Source: Amaurobius ferox (Eukaryota > Arthropoda > Arachnida > Araneae > Amaurobiidae). From it: a stretch of DNA of 64,000 nucleotides. The position numbers and the translations under genes are program-made. The stretch lies in the NCBI GenBank assembly GCA_951213105.1, contig OX578138.1, positions 68,814,537 through 68,878,536 of the forward strand, read 5' to 3'. How positions within the stretch are numbered: the first letter of the stretch is position 1; every line of letters begins with the position of its first letter. Of the stretch, positions 23,534 to 34,217 are shown piece after piece. The notes beneath the pieces are model-generated. The model was not told the origin of the DNA, did no database searches, and saw only the letters and a list, made by a program, of their open reading frames with translations.

Positions 23534-23606
23534 TTTTGTTGTTGTTGAAACCCAGACCGTCCGACCTACCAGAAAGGTGTAAGGTAACTGTTTGGATGGT
23601 CGGGAA
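23534..23606 (-). mobile_element. 5'-truncated T1 SINE (73 bp) at the same target
   Basis: The insert has the T-rich/GTTGTTGTT tail complement, then GAAACCCAGACCGTCCGACC through GGTCGGGA. It is only the 3' end of T1 and is flanked by the second (23520-23533) and third (23607-23620) copies of TGGCGATTCTATGT. It appears to have entered the target duplication made by the neighbour, or the reverse order. Confidence 0.7.
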
Positions 23607-23620
23607 TGGCGATTCTATGT

Positions 23621-24404
23621 GAAAAATTTGCGGCATTATTTATGAGATGAATTTCTGGGGGACTGTATGTCAATGGAATAGAGGTTTGCTTAGAAAACAA
23701 GCACATAAAGTACACCAAAGCTTTATCTTGTTAATGGTCCCTACCTTCTTTCGAAAATTGCTTGGTAAGATTGCTTAATAAGTAATTATTTAGTGTAAAT
23801 CAAGAATTTTATCTTATTCCCCACGTTTTGATTTTATGAATACAGCCGAAAAAAAAATTCGAACCACTTGTTATTCCGGTTTCTGAGGTCTTACAGTCAA
23901 ACCAAAAGTATCATTAGACTCTGAATAATACTTACTGTACATAAATGTGCATCTAATTTACATAAGGGTTCGTGTGCATATTTAGTTGCTCATTGTTTCC
24001 AAATATTTAAATGAAACACCCATGATTTATGCCCTCATAAGATTTCCCATGTCAAAATTATGCTACATATAAATATGTTTGTGATTTCGACCATAAATAC
24101 GGAAGATATATAGAAAAGACCTTTCGGGGGGTACGTTTCCATATTTATGATAGTAAAATGAAGGTCGCGCACAGCTTGTCGCTTTACCTTTTCTATTTCA
24201 TTGATATGCCGCATTCTGTGCAAAAACATTTTACCAAAAAATTTGCGGGATTCAGATTCCGTGAATATTAGGGGAAGAAAAAATATCATTTTCACCATCA
24301 ATATGCTAATATTAAATTAGTTATATTGAAGCTGCAAAATAATACTGAAACCCTCGTTAGTACTCTCACTAACATTTTTTATAATAATTTACCTTCAAGC
24401 ATCG
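23621..24404. other. AT-rich DNA without recognised genes
   Basis: No gene is evident. An 88-codon minus frame (24035-24301) has no recognisable motif. Confidence 0.4.
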
Positions 24405-25245
24405 CTACAGAACATACAAATTGAGTAAAATAATATTTTTTGCTGACATTGATGCCTTCTAAATACAAATAACAAATTAAAAGTAATTAAAATTAACTAG
24501 AATATGGCTCAACTCGACTTACTCACACCATAATCCAATTTTAAAAAGCTTGTGATTTTTAAAAACATCTTTTAGAAGTAAAATTTTGAAAAATCGATAT
24601 CGCTGATCCAAATGATTACAATTATACCGTGTTACCCTTCATATCAAAGGGGTTGGTAAAATATTTCAAATGATACCATGCTTGACAATGTATACGCAGT
24701 GGGAGGTAACTTGTCCCCCGCCCCGAGAGGGTGAAAAGGATAGTCACACATACAAAAATTGTATCGCGGCTATTTTTGACAACAATGCTTGAAACTATTC
24801 AGTCTCGTGATCATTGACCATAAATAATCCCTATTATGCATGATTATGTCACATTTTATCCTGTACTGCCATGTTGAAAACCCAGGCCGTCCGGCTCGTC
24901 AACAAGGACTTGAGCATCCATTTGGACGGCCGGCGTACTGCCATGTTGAAAAAATATAAAATTTTGAATACATTTCGATGTTTTTCCTGGAATTAAAAAA
25001 ATTCTATCTAGTTCTAGATTTTTTTATAACAAAGCCGGATATAAAGTTTCGTTAAAATCCATTATTATTTGTAGCCGCAATTGTGTACACAAGAAATCGA
25101 CCAGAGACAGACAGACAGACCGAAAGCATCATTCTATAAATAATTAAAAGGTGTTCAGGAGGTCTTAAGGCATATATTGGCATCATCGAAAATTTTCATG
25201 GAAACAATACTTTCTCAATACTACGTATGAGAAAATAAAAATTAT
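24405..25245 (+). repeat. D-family repeat, copy D2
   Basis: This is the second copy of the element at 20890-21830, in the same orientation, including the (CAGA)n tract at 25105-25119 and the TTTCTCAATACTACGTA end. It is interrupted at 24881-24934 by a SINE scrap. Confidence 0.65.
24881..24934 (-). mobile_element. 5'-truncated T1 SINE micro-insertion (54 bp)
   Basis: The insert CCCAGGCCGTCCGG ... GGACGGCCGGC is flanked by a perfect 18-bp duplication, GTACTGCCATGTTGAAAA, at 24863-24880 and 24935-24952. Copy D1 shows the empty site (CTATGCTACCATGCTAAGGA near 21497). The 3' end of the SINE is enough to recognise it. Confidence 0.75.
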
Positions 25246-25313
25246 ATTATAAATTCTATTTTTAATGATACAGCCCAGACATCTTGTGCAATTAATCACT
25301 CAAAGTCCTAAGT

Positions 25314-25772
25314 ATGCAAATTGAGTCTATATATTCTTCAAGGTCATGCATACGTTTCATTTTATTATTCACACGTTTCGGTGTACTGTATATACTTCTG
25401 TGTTTCGTTCATATATTTCCTTTAAATAAACTAAAAAATATCTTTCCCGAAAAGATTACCAATGTCATCTCAATGCAATATCATCCTCAAGTTTTGGCTT
25501 TATTGCTTATGCTAGCAAGCAAACAAAGACACTACTTGCACGAACCGGCCACACAATTTGCTACCTTAAACCCTTGGGTTGGTCGTGTGGTCTGGGCCTT
25601 TAACTACTTGCACGAAAACTCAGACAACCTAGAGACAAAATATAAATTAACTTGGAAATTTGACTTCAATTTCATGATTCGGGGAAACGCGCGATGGTAC
25701 ACAAATTGCACTCGAACAAATTGCAAATCGACACAAATTGCAAATCACTCGAAATTCCATTCAAGCGATTAG
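25314..25772 (+). CDS. Unrecognised 152-codon open frame
   Basis: This is the longest open frame in the window. Residues about 13-35 (FILLFTRFGVLYILLCFVHIF) could form one membrane segment. The middle has a more gene-like composition (QYHPQVLALLLMLASKQRHY) and the end is rich in N, T and K (TNCKSTQIANHSKF) because the DNA repeats ACAAATTGCA words. There is no homologous copy elsewhere in the window, no polyadenylation context I trust and no family match. It may be chance. Confidence 0.2.
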   Translation: MQIESIYSSRSCIRFILLFTRFGVLYILLCFVHIFPLNKLKNIFPEKITNVISMQYHPQVLALLLMLASKQRHYLHEPATQFATLNPWVGRVVWAFNYLHENSDNLETKYKLTWKFDFNFMIRGNARWYTNCTRTNCKSTQIANHSKFHSSD

Positions 25773-26368
25773 AAGCAGTTAGCAGATTATGCTACTTGCA
25801 CAATGTGCTAACATCGTCGCAGGTGAAAGGAGCAAAGCTAACCTAAGGCAAACAAATGAGTGCTAATGAGAAGAGTAGGGAATTCAAACGCCGCCTCTCC
25901 AAAAAGTTTTTCTGAAAGTAAATAACAATTCTCTAGGACATTCGATTGTTACTAACAGACAAAGGTTAAGCAATATTTCACTATAACGAAGTGCAACTTT
26001 ATATAAATATGTGGTCTTGTAATTGGCGAATTTTCCAAGTCTCTCATATGTTATATATATATTCACGAAGGACTTTAAAAGACTAAAGCCCAATACATTG
26101 ATATAAGAATGGTAATACATATTCGAATAATTACGTTTTATCTTGTAATGATAAACTTTAATTAGCTGAAAGAAATATAATATTGCAATATCTCAATTAG
26201 GTTATTTAGCTTAATTCGGCTATAATAGCAAAATAAAGCTGAATACTTATTTAAATTTTAGAAACTGTACAGACAAAATTGCAGAATAGCATTTAATGAA
26301 TCTACACTTTCGCACCCGCAGGTAAAATTTAGGTAGAATTTTAGTTTTTAAGCAGTCGTATTTGTAAA
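25773..26368. other. AT-rich DNA without recognised genes
   Basis: No gene or RNA is supported. Minor minus frames show no motifs. Confidence 0.4.
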
Positions 26369-26381
26369 TCGTTCACTCAAC

Positions 26382-26668
26382 TTCTTCTTCGACCCAGACC
26401 ATCCGACCTAGCCGAAGGTGTAAAGTATCTATTTGGACGACCTAGAAGTGCCAGACAATTTAAACCGGAACCATGTGGAGGCGACATCCACAACGACCGT
26501 ACGCTCCTTCCCCTATCATCAACCTCTCGGAAGAACTTACGGACCCACATATTTAAAGTACCCGTACTCCAGATGAACACGGGGACAGTTTGGGAAGACC
26601 GTGAATCGAATGCAGGTCATCCGAGTGCAATTCCCGCCCGCTAAGCACTGAGCTGTTTGTTCCACCCT
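26382..26668 (-). mobile_element. T1 tRNA-derived SINE, older copy
   Basis: On the minus strand it begins with a tRNA-like head (AGCTCAGTGCTTAGCGGGC as A box region, GCATTCGATTC as B box), then the T1 body (GTCCGTAAGTTCTTCCGAGA), and ends GTCGAAGAAGAAG. The target GTTCA(C/T)TCAAC flanks it (26371-26381 and 26669-26679) with one difference, which suggests greater age than the 47294 copy. There is no 5S part. Confidence 0.75.
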
Positions 26669-26689
26669 GTTCATTCAACCTCAAAGAAA

Positions 26690-27452
26690 TTATGTGCTCT
26701 GGTCATCACAGCTGTTCTTTAGATTCCTATTTGCAATCTTTTCTGAGAAGTGAAAAAATCATGAGGGAAGCTGCAAGAAGAAAATGTAAAATCACTTTTA
26801 AGAAGGGTTGTATTATATATATATATATATATAATGTCAAAAGTCGTAACGAGTAGAGTTAAAAAATAAACTGATTTTATCCTGTTATGCCAAAGAACAG
26901 AGGCTGTTTCTTAAACATTTAGCCATACATTTTCAGATTCTTATTTCCTACCGTTTTTAAGAAATGGGAAGGTGATGGGGACGCTACAAGTGGAAGATGC
27001 AAAATACTTTTTAATAAGGTTTGTATTATATATATAATTTCAAAAGTCGTTACGAGTAGGGTTAAAAAATAAAACACTTTGTTTTTATCCTATTGTGCTG
27101 AAACACAGAAGCTCTTCCTTAAACATTTAGCCATAGATTTTTAGATTTCTATTTGCAATCATTTCTGAGAAATGAGAAGGTGATGAGGGACGCTGCAGGT
27201 GGAAAGCGTAAAATTATTTTTAATGAAGGTTGTATTATATATATAATTTCAAAAGTCGTAACGAGTAGAGTTCAAAAATGAAACACTTTGCTTCTGTCCC
27301 GTTATGCCGAAAAACAGAGGCTGCTCCTTAAACATTTAGCCATACATTTTTAGATTCATATTTGCAATCCTTTCTGAGAAGTGAGAAGATATGAGGGACG
27401 CTACAAGTGGAAGACGTAAAATCCTTTTTAATAGGGTTTGTATTATATATAT
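26690..27452. repeat. ~207-bp satellite array, left block
   Basis: Tandem units share TTAAACATTTAGCCATACATTTTTAGATTCCTATTTG, GAGAA.TGAGAAGGTGATGAGG, TTGTATTATATATATA and AAAAGTCGTAACGAGTAG. The word around CTTAAACATTTAG recurs at 26910, 27118 and 27326, a spacing of 208 bp. The first unit is diverged and carries an expanded (AT)n at 26815-26834. The fourth unit is cut at 27452 by the LTR-like element. Confidence 0.85.
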
Positions 27453-29325
27453 TGTGGTGAGGGGAATTTTACACATAAATACAAAAAATAGAACACATAA
27501 ATACACTAATATTACTCACCAACAGTTTCCCTCAGCTCAACCGCGTTACGTATAGTGGGGTCCGATTGGACCTAAGTACATTGCATTCCCTAATTAAAGA
27601 ATCACTTCTTTTTAGTGGCCACTTAACAATTTATTAACAGAACACATGAAATCTCAATGAACACTAATAACAAATATACACAATTATAATTACTTCCCAA
27701 TTACCCAGTTCGACCTCGGGGTGCACGGTTAATTTTACATTAATTTGTATGTTTTATATTAGCCAAAACTTCCATTTAATTACTTTTAAAGAAAACAAAA
27801 TAAAATTCATTGGGCAAATATCTCAATGGAGCTTAAAGTTACCTTTAAACACTGGAGATCACATCAAAAATACTGTTACACATTACTTATACAACATTTT
27901 AAATCAAATATAATTAACATACCTTCATTACTGAAGAAATGACACTCAAAGGTGCTGGCAGCAATCCCTCTGCACATTGGAAATGGATGGCAAGATTATT
28001 TTAAAGGTTAGTTCAGTATTGGATGTTTCATGAAAAAACACTGTCAGTCTGAGCAGCTCGGTTGAGGTTAAATAGGTGACGATAGATTGTCCAGACAAGG
28101 ATTATTCCGGAGATGGGCACACTGTCCACTTCAATTATCCTCCTCTTAACGTTGGCTCAAGCCCAGCGGCTCATAAAAGCTTGCGTACAGGCGCTACCAG
28201 AAAGTCAAGAGCGATTACGTAAACTCATCGTCAGTAGGATCAGACCAGATAAGGTTGAGACAGGGAATTCTCCACCTCTTAACGTTGGCTTAGGCCCAGC
28301 GGATCGTGAGAACTTGCGTACAGGCGCTACCATAAGTCAGGAGAAATTACGTTTCAGTAGATATTATCTGCCACGGACCTCACTGAATCCATTCGATGAC
28401 ACCCAGTTGACGTTTGTCTGCTGCATGGGAGCCAGGGATTGATGCTCCGCAAACACTCCGTCCATGCAGTGCCACAGTTGCCACGGCTTGAATGTAGCTA
28501 AGGGAGCAAAGGTCCCACACCACGCCGTTTAGAGGCAGAGCTGTGTTGCATTGCGACACCAAAAAAACATGACGACTTTTCTTTAGTTCACTGGTCGCCA
28601 CCGCCCGAAGAATTGCACCCTCGCGCTGAATTAGGCACTGGCCGTTTTGGCTACGAGTCGCCATACATCGGACCACGACGTCGGATCCTAGCAGAAGGCA
28701 TTGGCCGCCCTAGATAGGGGCCACGGATACCGTGCCTGAAATGCATCAAAATGCATGCCGGATCGGGCTTCACAAAACACAAGTGCCACGCATTTGAAGT
28801 GCTATTCTCTCGAAATCAGAAAAGCATCTGAATTTTTTACATTTTACTAAAAACTTCCAGAATTTTTAAGACGAGGAGAACGACAAAATAGGGCGGAAGT
28901 CCCCCAATTCCCATTCGCTGTTTCCCAAGCGCAATAAAAAAGGCGGTCCAAAAATGCTTCACACCATTGGTTTTCGAAGCTACGCTCATATTTTATGCGC
29001 TCCACTAAAGTAAAAGAACCAGAGGGCTTTCTACTAACCGGGTGGTCCAAGGATCGGACCCCGACACGAACCACACCTGACAGGGCTATAAATTTTCAGA
29101 GATTTGTAGCTCAACTTTGACATTTTGCTGCAATTAATTCTCTGAGTATTTACAATCCATGTCAAGTGCGCATACAAACCAACGGCGCCAAAAATCCCAA
29201 TTTCGTCTGTTCAGAGGCATATAGCTATATACATAATACAAAACCATTATATACATTTCAAATACATTACAATTGCCCTTTTCCTCCCAGGGTTACGTAT
29301 AAAAATATGGGATTGCTTTATCACA
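27453..29325 (+). mobile_element. Solo-LTR-like element F1 (1.87 kb)
   Basis: It begins TGTGGTGAGG and ends TTTATCACA, so it has TG/CA ends with TGTG/CACA inverted. It splits a satellite unit and is flanked by TATAT on both sides, though that target is low complexity. It matches F2 (37768-39531) in order: the CTTTAGTGGCCACT/TTTATT words, a GC-rich middle with GGCCCAGCGG and GCGTACAG, and CTGACAGG..CTAT..ATTT near the right. Within the middle, a ~125-bp block is doubled (28140-28250 and 28275-28360). Open frames 28113-28442 (+) and 28380-28676 (-) have no known motif. No internal retrotransposon sequence is present. Confidence 0.7.
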
Positions 29326-30270
29326 TATATATATTTCAAAAGTCGTTACGAGTAGGGTTAAAAAATAAAACACTTTGCTTTTAGCCTGTTGTGCTGAAAC
29401 ACAGAAGCTGTTCCTTAAACATTTAGCCATACATTTTTAGATTCCTTTTTGTAATATTTTCTGGGAAATGAGAAGGTGATGAGGGATGCTACAAGTGGAA
29501 GACGTAAATTCCTTTTTAATATTGTTTGTATTATATATATAATTTCAAAAGTCGTTACGCGTAGGGTTAAAAAATAAAACACTTTGTTTTTATCCTGTTG
29601 TGCTGAAACACAGAAGCTGTTCCTTAAATATTTAGCCATACATTTTTAGATTCCTATTTGTAATATTTTCTGGGAAGTGAGAAGGTGATGAGGGATGCTT
29701 CAAGTGGAAGACGTAAAATCCTTTTTAATAGGGTTTGTGTTCTATATATTATTTCAAAAGTCGTTACGAGTAGGGTTAAAAAATAAAACTTTATATTTAG
29801 GCTGCTGTGCTCAATCACTGAAGCTGTTCCTTAAACATTTAACTATACATTTTTAGATTCCTATATGCATTCTGAGAAGTGAGAAGGTGATAAGGGACAC
29901 TACAAGTGGAAGACGTAAAATCCCTTTTAATAGGATTTGTATCATATATATAATTTCAAAAATCGTAACGAGTAGGGTTAAGAAATAAAACACTTTGTTT
30001 TTATCCTGTTGTGTTGAAACACAGATATGTTCCATAAACATTTAGTCATACATTTTTAGATTCCTATTTGCAATCTTTTCTGAGAAATAAGAAGGAGATG
30101 AGGGACGCTACAAATCTAAAACGTAAATTTCTTTTTAATAAGGGATGTACCATATATAATTTTAAAATTCGTAAAGAGTAGATATAAAAAATAAAACTGT
30201 TTTTATTCTGGTGTGCCAAAACACAGAAGATGTACCTTAAACGTTTAACTATATATTTTTTCTTCAATAA
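29326..30270. repeat. ~207-bp satellite array, right block
   Basis: This continues the array after F1 with about 4.5 more units; CCTTAAACATTTAG words recur near 29410, 29622, 29830 and 30035. The last unit is the most diverged. Minus-strand frames at 29415-29639, 29853-30041 and 30064-30267 give near-repeats of QDKNKVFYFLTL and LRLPLVASLITFS, a by-product of the tandem DNA. Confidence 0.85.
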
Positions 30271-30289
30271 TTCCCCTTTACTCTATGAA

Positions 30290-30560
30290 TAATATTTTTC
30301 TTTTCTGCTATAAACGTCGGATTTTATCTTGTTCTCTACGTTCAATGTAAAATGAGATTCACCTTCTGGAAGCAGTATCGACCTGATCCACCGGAGAATA
30401 ATGCTCTGTCCTTTCGTTTGGCACGCGCCACAGGTATGCTAGAGTTAGGCATGAATTATTCTCACACTTTTATCGATTTCCCACTGACAGCTTGAATCTG
30501 GACATGTATAACGATAGTAGCAGAAATCGCGCTTTTTATCAAAGGTATTATACTGTTTTG
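30290..30560 (+). repeat. Family I fragment
   Basis: GCAGTATCGACCTGATCCACC, GCACGCGCCACAGGTATG, GGCATGAATTATTCTCACA and ATCGATTTCCCACTGACAGC all recur in the same order at 36420-36600. The shared block is about 230 bp. The function is unknown. Confidence 0.55.
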
Positions 30561-31140
30561 GTGTCATACATTTACTATCAAATACAATTTTATAGCAAAA
30601 ATATTATTTGTCACAAATTTTTGAATTCTGAATTTTGAAGAATATAGATGTTTAAAGACTTAAGCAGCAGTTTTGAAATACTTTCGTCTATATGTATTTT
30701 GTGTAGAAACGATACCTCCAGATCGGATGCAAGTGTCACCATGGAATATTATGTATTGATGTATTACGTGAAAACGAGAAATAAATACAATTGTTATAAT
30801 TTGCTTAATTAGAACATTAATGTTTCAAAATTTTTAATTTCCAGAACTTTATATTTTTAGAGTGACAGTAATAATTCCTAGAATAATGGTGTAGTATAAC
30901 CTGAAGATGATAATTTAAACTACGTTACGATAGAAAAATGTTAAAATTGCATATATTATCACAAATGATCTGAATTTGCGCAATCCATATGCGTGACGGG
31001 CATGCTACCAATGTAAAAAAAATCAGGTAAATGGATGAATCAGAAAATTGACTGGAGACTTACACTCTAGATCATTTTAATTTGTTGTTTAAACGAACAT
31101 ATATTTTCATCTAGTTTCAACGATTGGTTGCATACTTTTG
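30561..31140. other. AT-rich DNA without recognised genes
   Basis: I see nothing here that I can support as a gene or element. Confidence 0.4.
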
Positions 31141-31298
31141 TTTTCATCACTTTCCTTATATACATAATGTATAAGGAAAGTATTGTGACGGGATCGAAAA
31201 TTCGAATTCGAGTTTTCGACGGGAGAGCACGTTTCAGGCATCCCTGATCACGAATCAAACATTTTTGAGGTGATGTCTGTCTGTTATGTGTGTGAAAG

Positions 31299-31354
<56 letters not shown>

Positions 31355-31850
31355 AGTGAGTCTGTGGAGATGATATCTCACGAACGAACGAAGCGATTCG
31401 AATGAAATTTAGACGAACGAAATTTGATACAAAAATTACAATCCGTGAATACTGGAAGTCTATTGTTTTTAAACGTAATCAAATGTTTAAAACCCCTCTA
31501 AATTTCCGAGTGAAATTTTGAAAAAAATTATCAAAAAATCAAAACCTTTAATAAAGTTACGGAAATAAACATTTCTCATGTAATTTTTCCTTAGAAAATG
31601 ATTGACATAAATTTTAGAACGCAAACCTGAACCGTTCTCGAGATATTGACCATTTTATAATAATGATTTAAATAATAATAATTTTATGATAAAAATGACA
31701 CTAAATTAATAAAAATGACGAATAATCGTCGGATATTCAATATCTTGGAAAGAATATAAATATCTACTCAAAGAAAAACCTATTTTTTCACTGTAAAAGT
31801 AGTAAATTCATGGCATTATATAAGGAAAATCATGTGTTGCCCACACCAGA
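31141..31850 (+). repeat. B-family repeat, copy B4
   Basis: It starts with the palindrome CTTTCCTTATATACATAATG / TATAAGGAAAG, followed by TATTGTGACGGGATCGAAAA and TTCGAATTCGAGTTTTCGAC. A (TA)n plus (TG)n microsatellite lies at 31298-31353. The end is TATAAGGAAAATCATGTGTT..CCACACCAGA. The 21-bp GCCAAAT array seen in B1 is almost absent, so this is a short form. Confidence 0.7.
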
Positions 31851-32430
31851 TTTTTTTTTTTTTTTTTTTAAATATGACAGATTTATTCATCCACGCCGAT
31901 AGAACTCAGCAGTGGGGGAACTATAAAATAAGACGTGCAACGTCAACTAACTTGATATCGCCTATGTGAACTGAACATCCAGGGGTTGGCAAGTGTCCCC
32001 CTTCCCCGCCCTATGGTCGCCCATGGATTCATACTACAGTCACTTAGCCAACCCGTCCTCTCCCAGAAATGTTCAAAGTCATTTCATGTGAAAATAATAA
32101 TAGATACAATGCTCGCAATTATCTACTTGATTAAAAATAATAATTCATTTTAAAATAGTTGCCTGAATAACTGTACAGATCCGGTGAATTCACACTACTC
32201 GGACAGATAGGTTACAATCAACGATACACACAACACACCACGATTGTTGAAATTAGACGATAAGACAGAAAACAGATAAATATAAAGCCAAGTATACATG
32301 TCCACTAACCGCCGGCTGCACCCCTGTACTTTTCAAGTGTCTACCCGCTATGAGGGCAGGTCACGGCTAACAATATACACCAGAAATTGTCGACTATCCT
32401 TATGGTGTCGTCTACTATAGCGGCAAGTCA
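31851..32430 (-). mobile_element. Retrocopied transcript 3' end with poly(A) tail
   Basis: On the minus strand the sequence runs through a GC-richer stretch (GGGCGGGGAAGGGGGACACT, CACTGCTGAGTTCTATCGG), reaches AATAAA (complement of 31876-31883), and after about ten bases ends in a run of about 20 A (31851-31870 as T). AATAAA followed by poly(A) is the mark of a reverse-transcribed polyadenylated RNA. I cannot name the source: it could be a LINE 3' end or a processed pseudogene. The 5' limit near 32430 is a guess, and I found no clear target duplication. Confidence 0.5.
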
Positions 32431-33189
32431 AAGTTAATAATAACGTTATTGCTTGAAAAATATTTTAAAAGCATTCGAATAAAAATGCACATTTATTTAG
32501 CGAGAGTATATTAAATAAAAACTGCCTAATTCAAAATACGTTTATATAATTGCATAAAATTTTCAGTAATTCTTTAAGGCAATGGATTAGGCGTTATCTA
32601 AAATTTCAAAAGGAAGTCATAAATTCATAAAATTAGAAACCCGAAAAATTAGTATCTCAGTATATTTTACCTTTCCTTCAAACGTGCTTAATTTTTGCGA
32701 TAAAATAGAAAGATAGCCCATCTCACGCTAACAATGTAACAAAAAAAAAAAAGAAAGTTTACAGAAATATAAAATTAAGATTAGTGATATGCGTATCGAA
32801 GTAAATATTGATTCTCTCGAATTATTGACGCATACTCGATGTATTTATATCTTACGATGCATTCCACAGGCGTATTTAGGATCTCGGAAAGGGAATTATG
32901 AGAAAATGGAGAGTTTACACTATTTTTTTTATTTCTATTAATATTATGGATCTTAAATATATGGCAACTGCAATGAGATATTTCTATATATACTTTATAA
33001 CAACGCCGCAATACGTACAGTTTTTTAAATGGATGGAATACAGGTAATGCGACAGGCATGACTTTACACATGTAAAGTTCATATAAAATTCATCACCGTT
33101 CTGATTATGAGCGAAGTACATCGAGAGAGGAAATTGAGCGTGGTGGATGCAAAACTGCAAGTTGCATTGTCTACTTTGACAATAAGGTT
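32431..33189. other. AT-rich DNA without recognised genes
   Basis: Minus frames at 32781-33071 and 32984-33205 have no recognisable motif. Nothing else is supported. Confidence 0.35.
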
Positions 33190-33450
33190 TGCAATTTCGA
33201 CCCAATATCTCAAAGGTAGAGCATTGGCTAGCCAGTTTGAAGATCCAGGGTTCGATTCCCGTTTGGGACAGAAAGGTTCTTTACAATGGCGACCGTAAGA
33301 ATTAACCCTATAGGTGCGTGCAAAGGTGTCGGAGATCGGAAGACTCCAGACCATGCGACTCACATAGTAGATTTAGAGCTGCACGGCCGGGAAAGGATAC
33401 CACCTGCACTCAGGAGGCACCCAAGGTCTACCATCCCGCCAAACGAACAT
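33190..33450 (+). mobile_element. T2 tRNA-derived SINE
   Basis: The head reads CCCAATATCTCAAAGGTAGA and has a B box GGGTTCGATTCCCG. It is followed by the T2 body GGTTCTTTACAATGGCGACC, then GTGTCGGAGATCGGAAGACT. Leader words (GTTTGCAATTTCGACC) are shared with T2 copies at 35035, 42390, 42770 and 51981. It is the most complete T2 copy here. Two frames that cross it are not genes. Confidence 0.7.
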
Positions 33451-33610
33451 TTATTTAGGTCTAAAAAGATAACAATTGATGAAAAATATTGTGGTTAAAC
33501 AGACAATTTTACATTATATGTGAACTTGACAAGTACGCCCATTTTTCAAAAGTGGGAAAAGGGTTATTACGAATATAGATAAAAATATCATTGAAAACAT
33601 TGAAAAAATA

Positions 33611-34178
33611 TCTGATGTAGGCAACACATGACCTTCCTTATATAATGCAATGAATATACTACTTTTACAGTAAAAAAATAGTTTTTTTTTTATAGTAGAT
33701 ACTTATATTCTTTCCAAGATATTGAGTGTTCGTCAATTAGTCGTTATTTTCATTGATTTAGCGTCATTTTTATCCATTTGGCAAGATTTTCGTCAATTTG
33801 GCAGCATTTAAAAAAGTCGCCAAGTTGGCGACATTCCGCCAAATCCGTAGCCAAAATCTCGCCAAGCGTTAGAAACGGAGAAATAATTTATTCTTATAGC
33901 AGATAAATGACTATTGGTGTTCAAATACAAAAGTATTACTCAAAGTATCTTTTCTCATGAATGGAACGAGCTAGATCCACGAGAATGAGTCGCTAACTTT
34001 ATCGCATGATATTACATATGATATTATATACGCTCCATTCGTTCGTGAGATATCGTCTCCACAGCCTCGCTGATACACACACACACATACACACACACAC
34101 ACATACTTTCACACACACACACGCACACACACACATACACGCACACACATATACACACGCACATACACACACATACTG

Positions 34179-34217
<39 letters not shown>

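Noticed and set aside
28113..28676. 109- and 98-codon frames as host exons
   Set aside because: They fall in the GC-rich middle of F1, overlap on opposite strands and are not conserved in F2.
29415..30267. Repeated minus-strand frames as a protein family
   Set aside because: They are spaced like the 207-bp satellite units and drift with them; the DNA repeat explains them.
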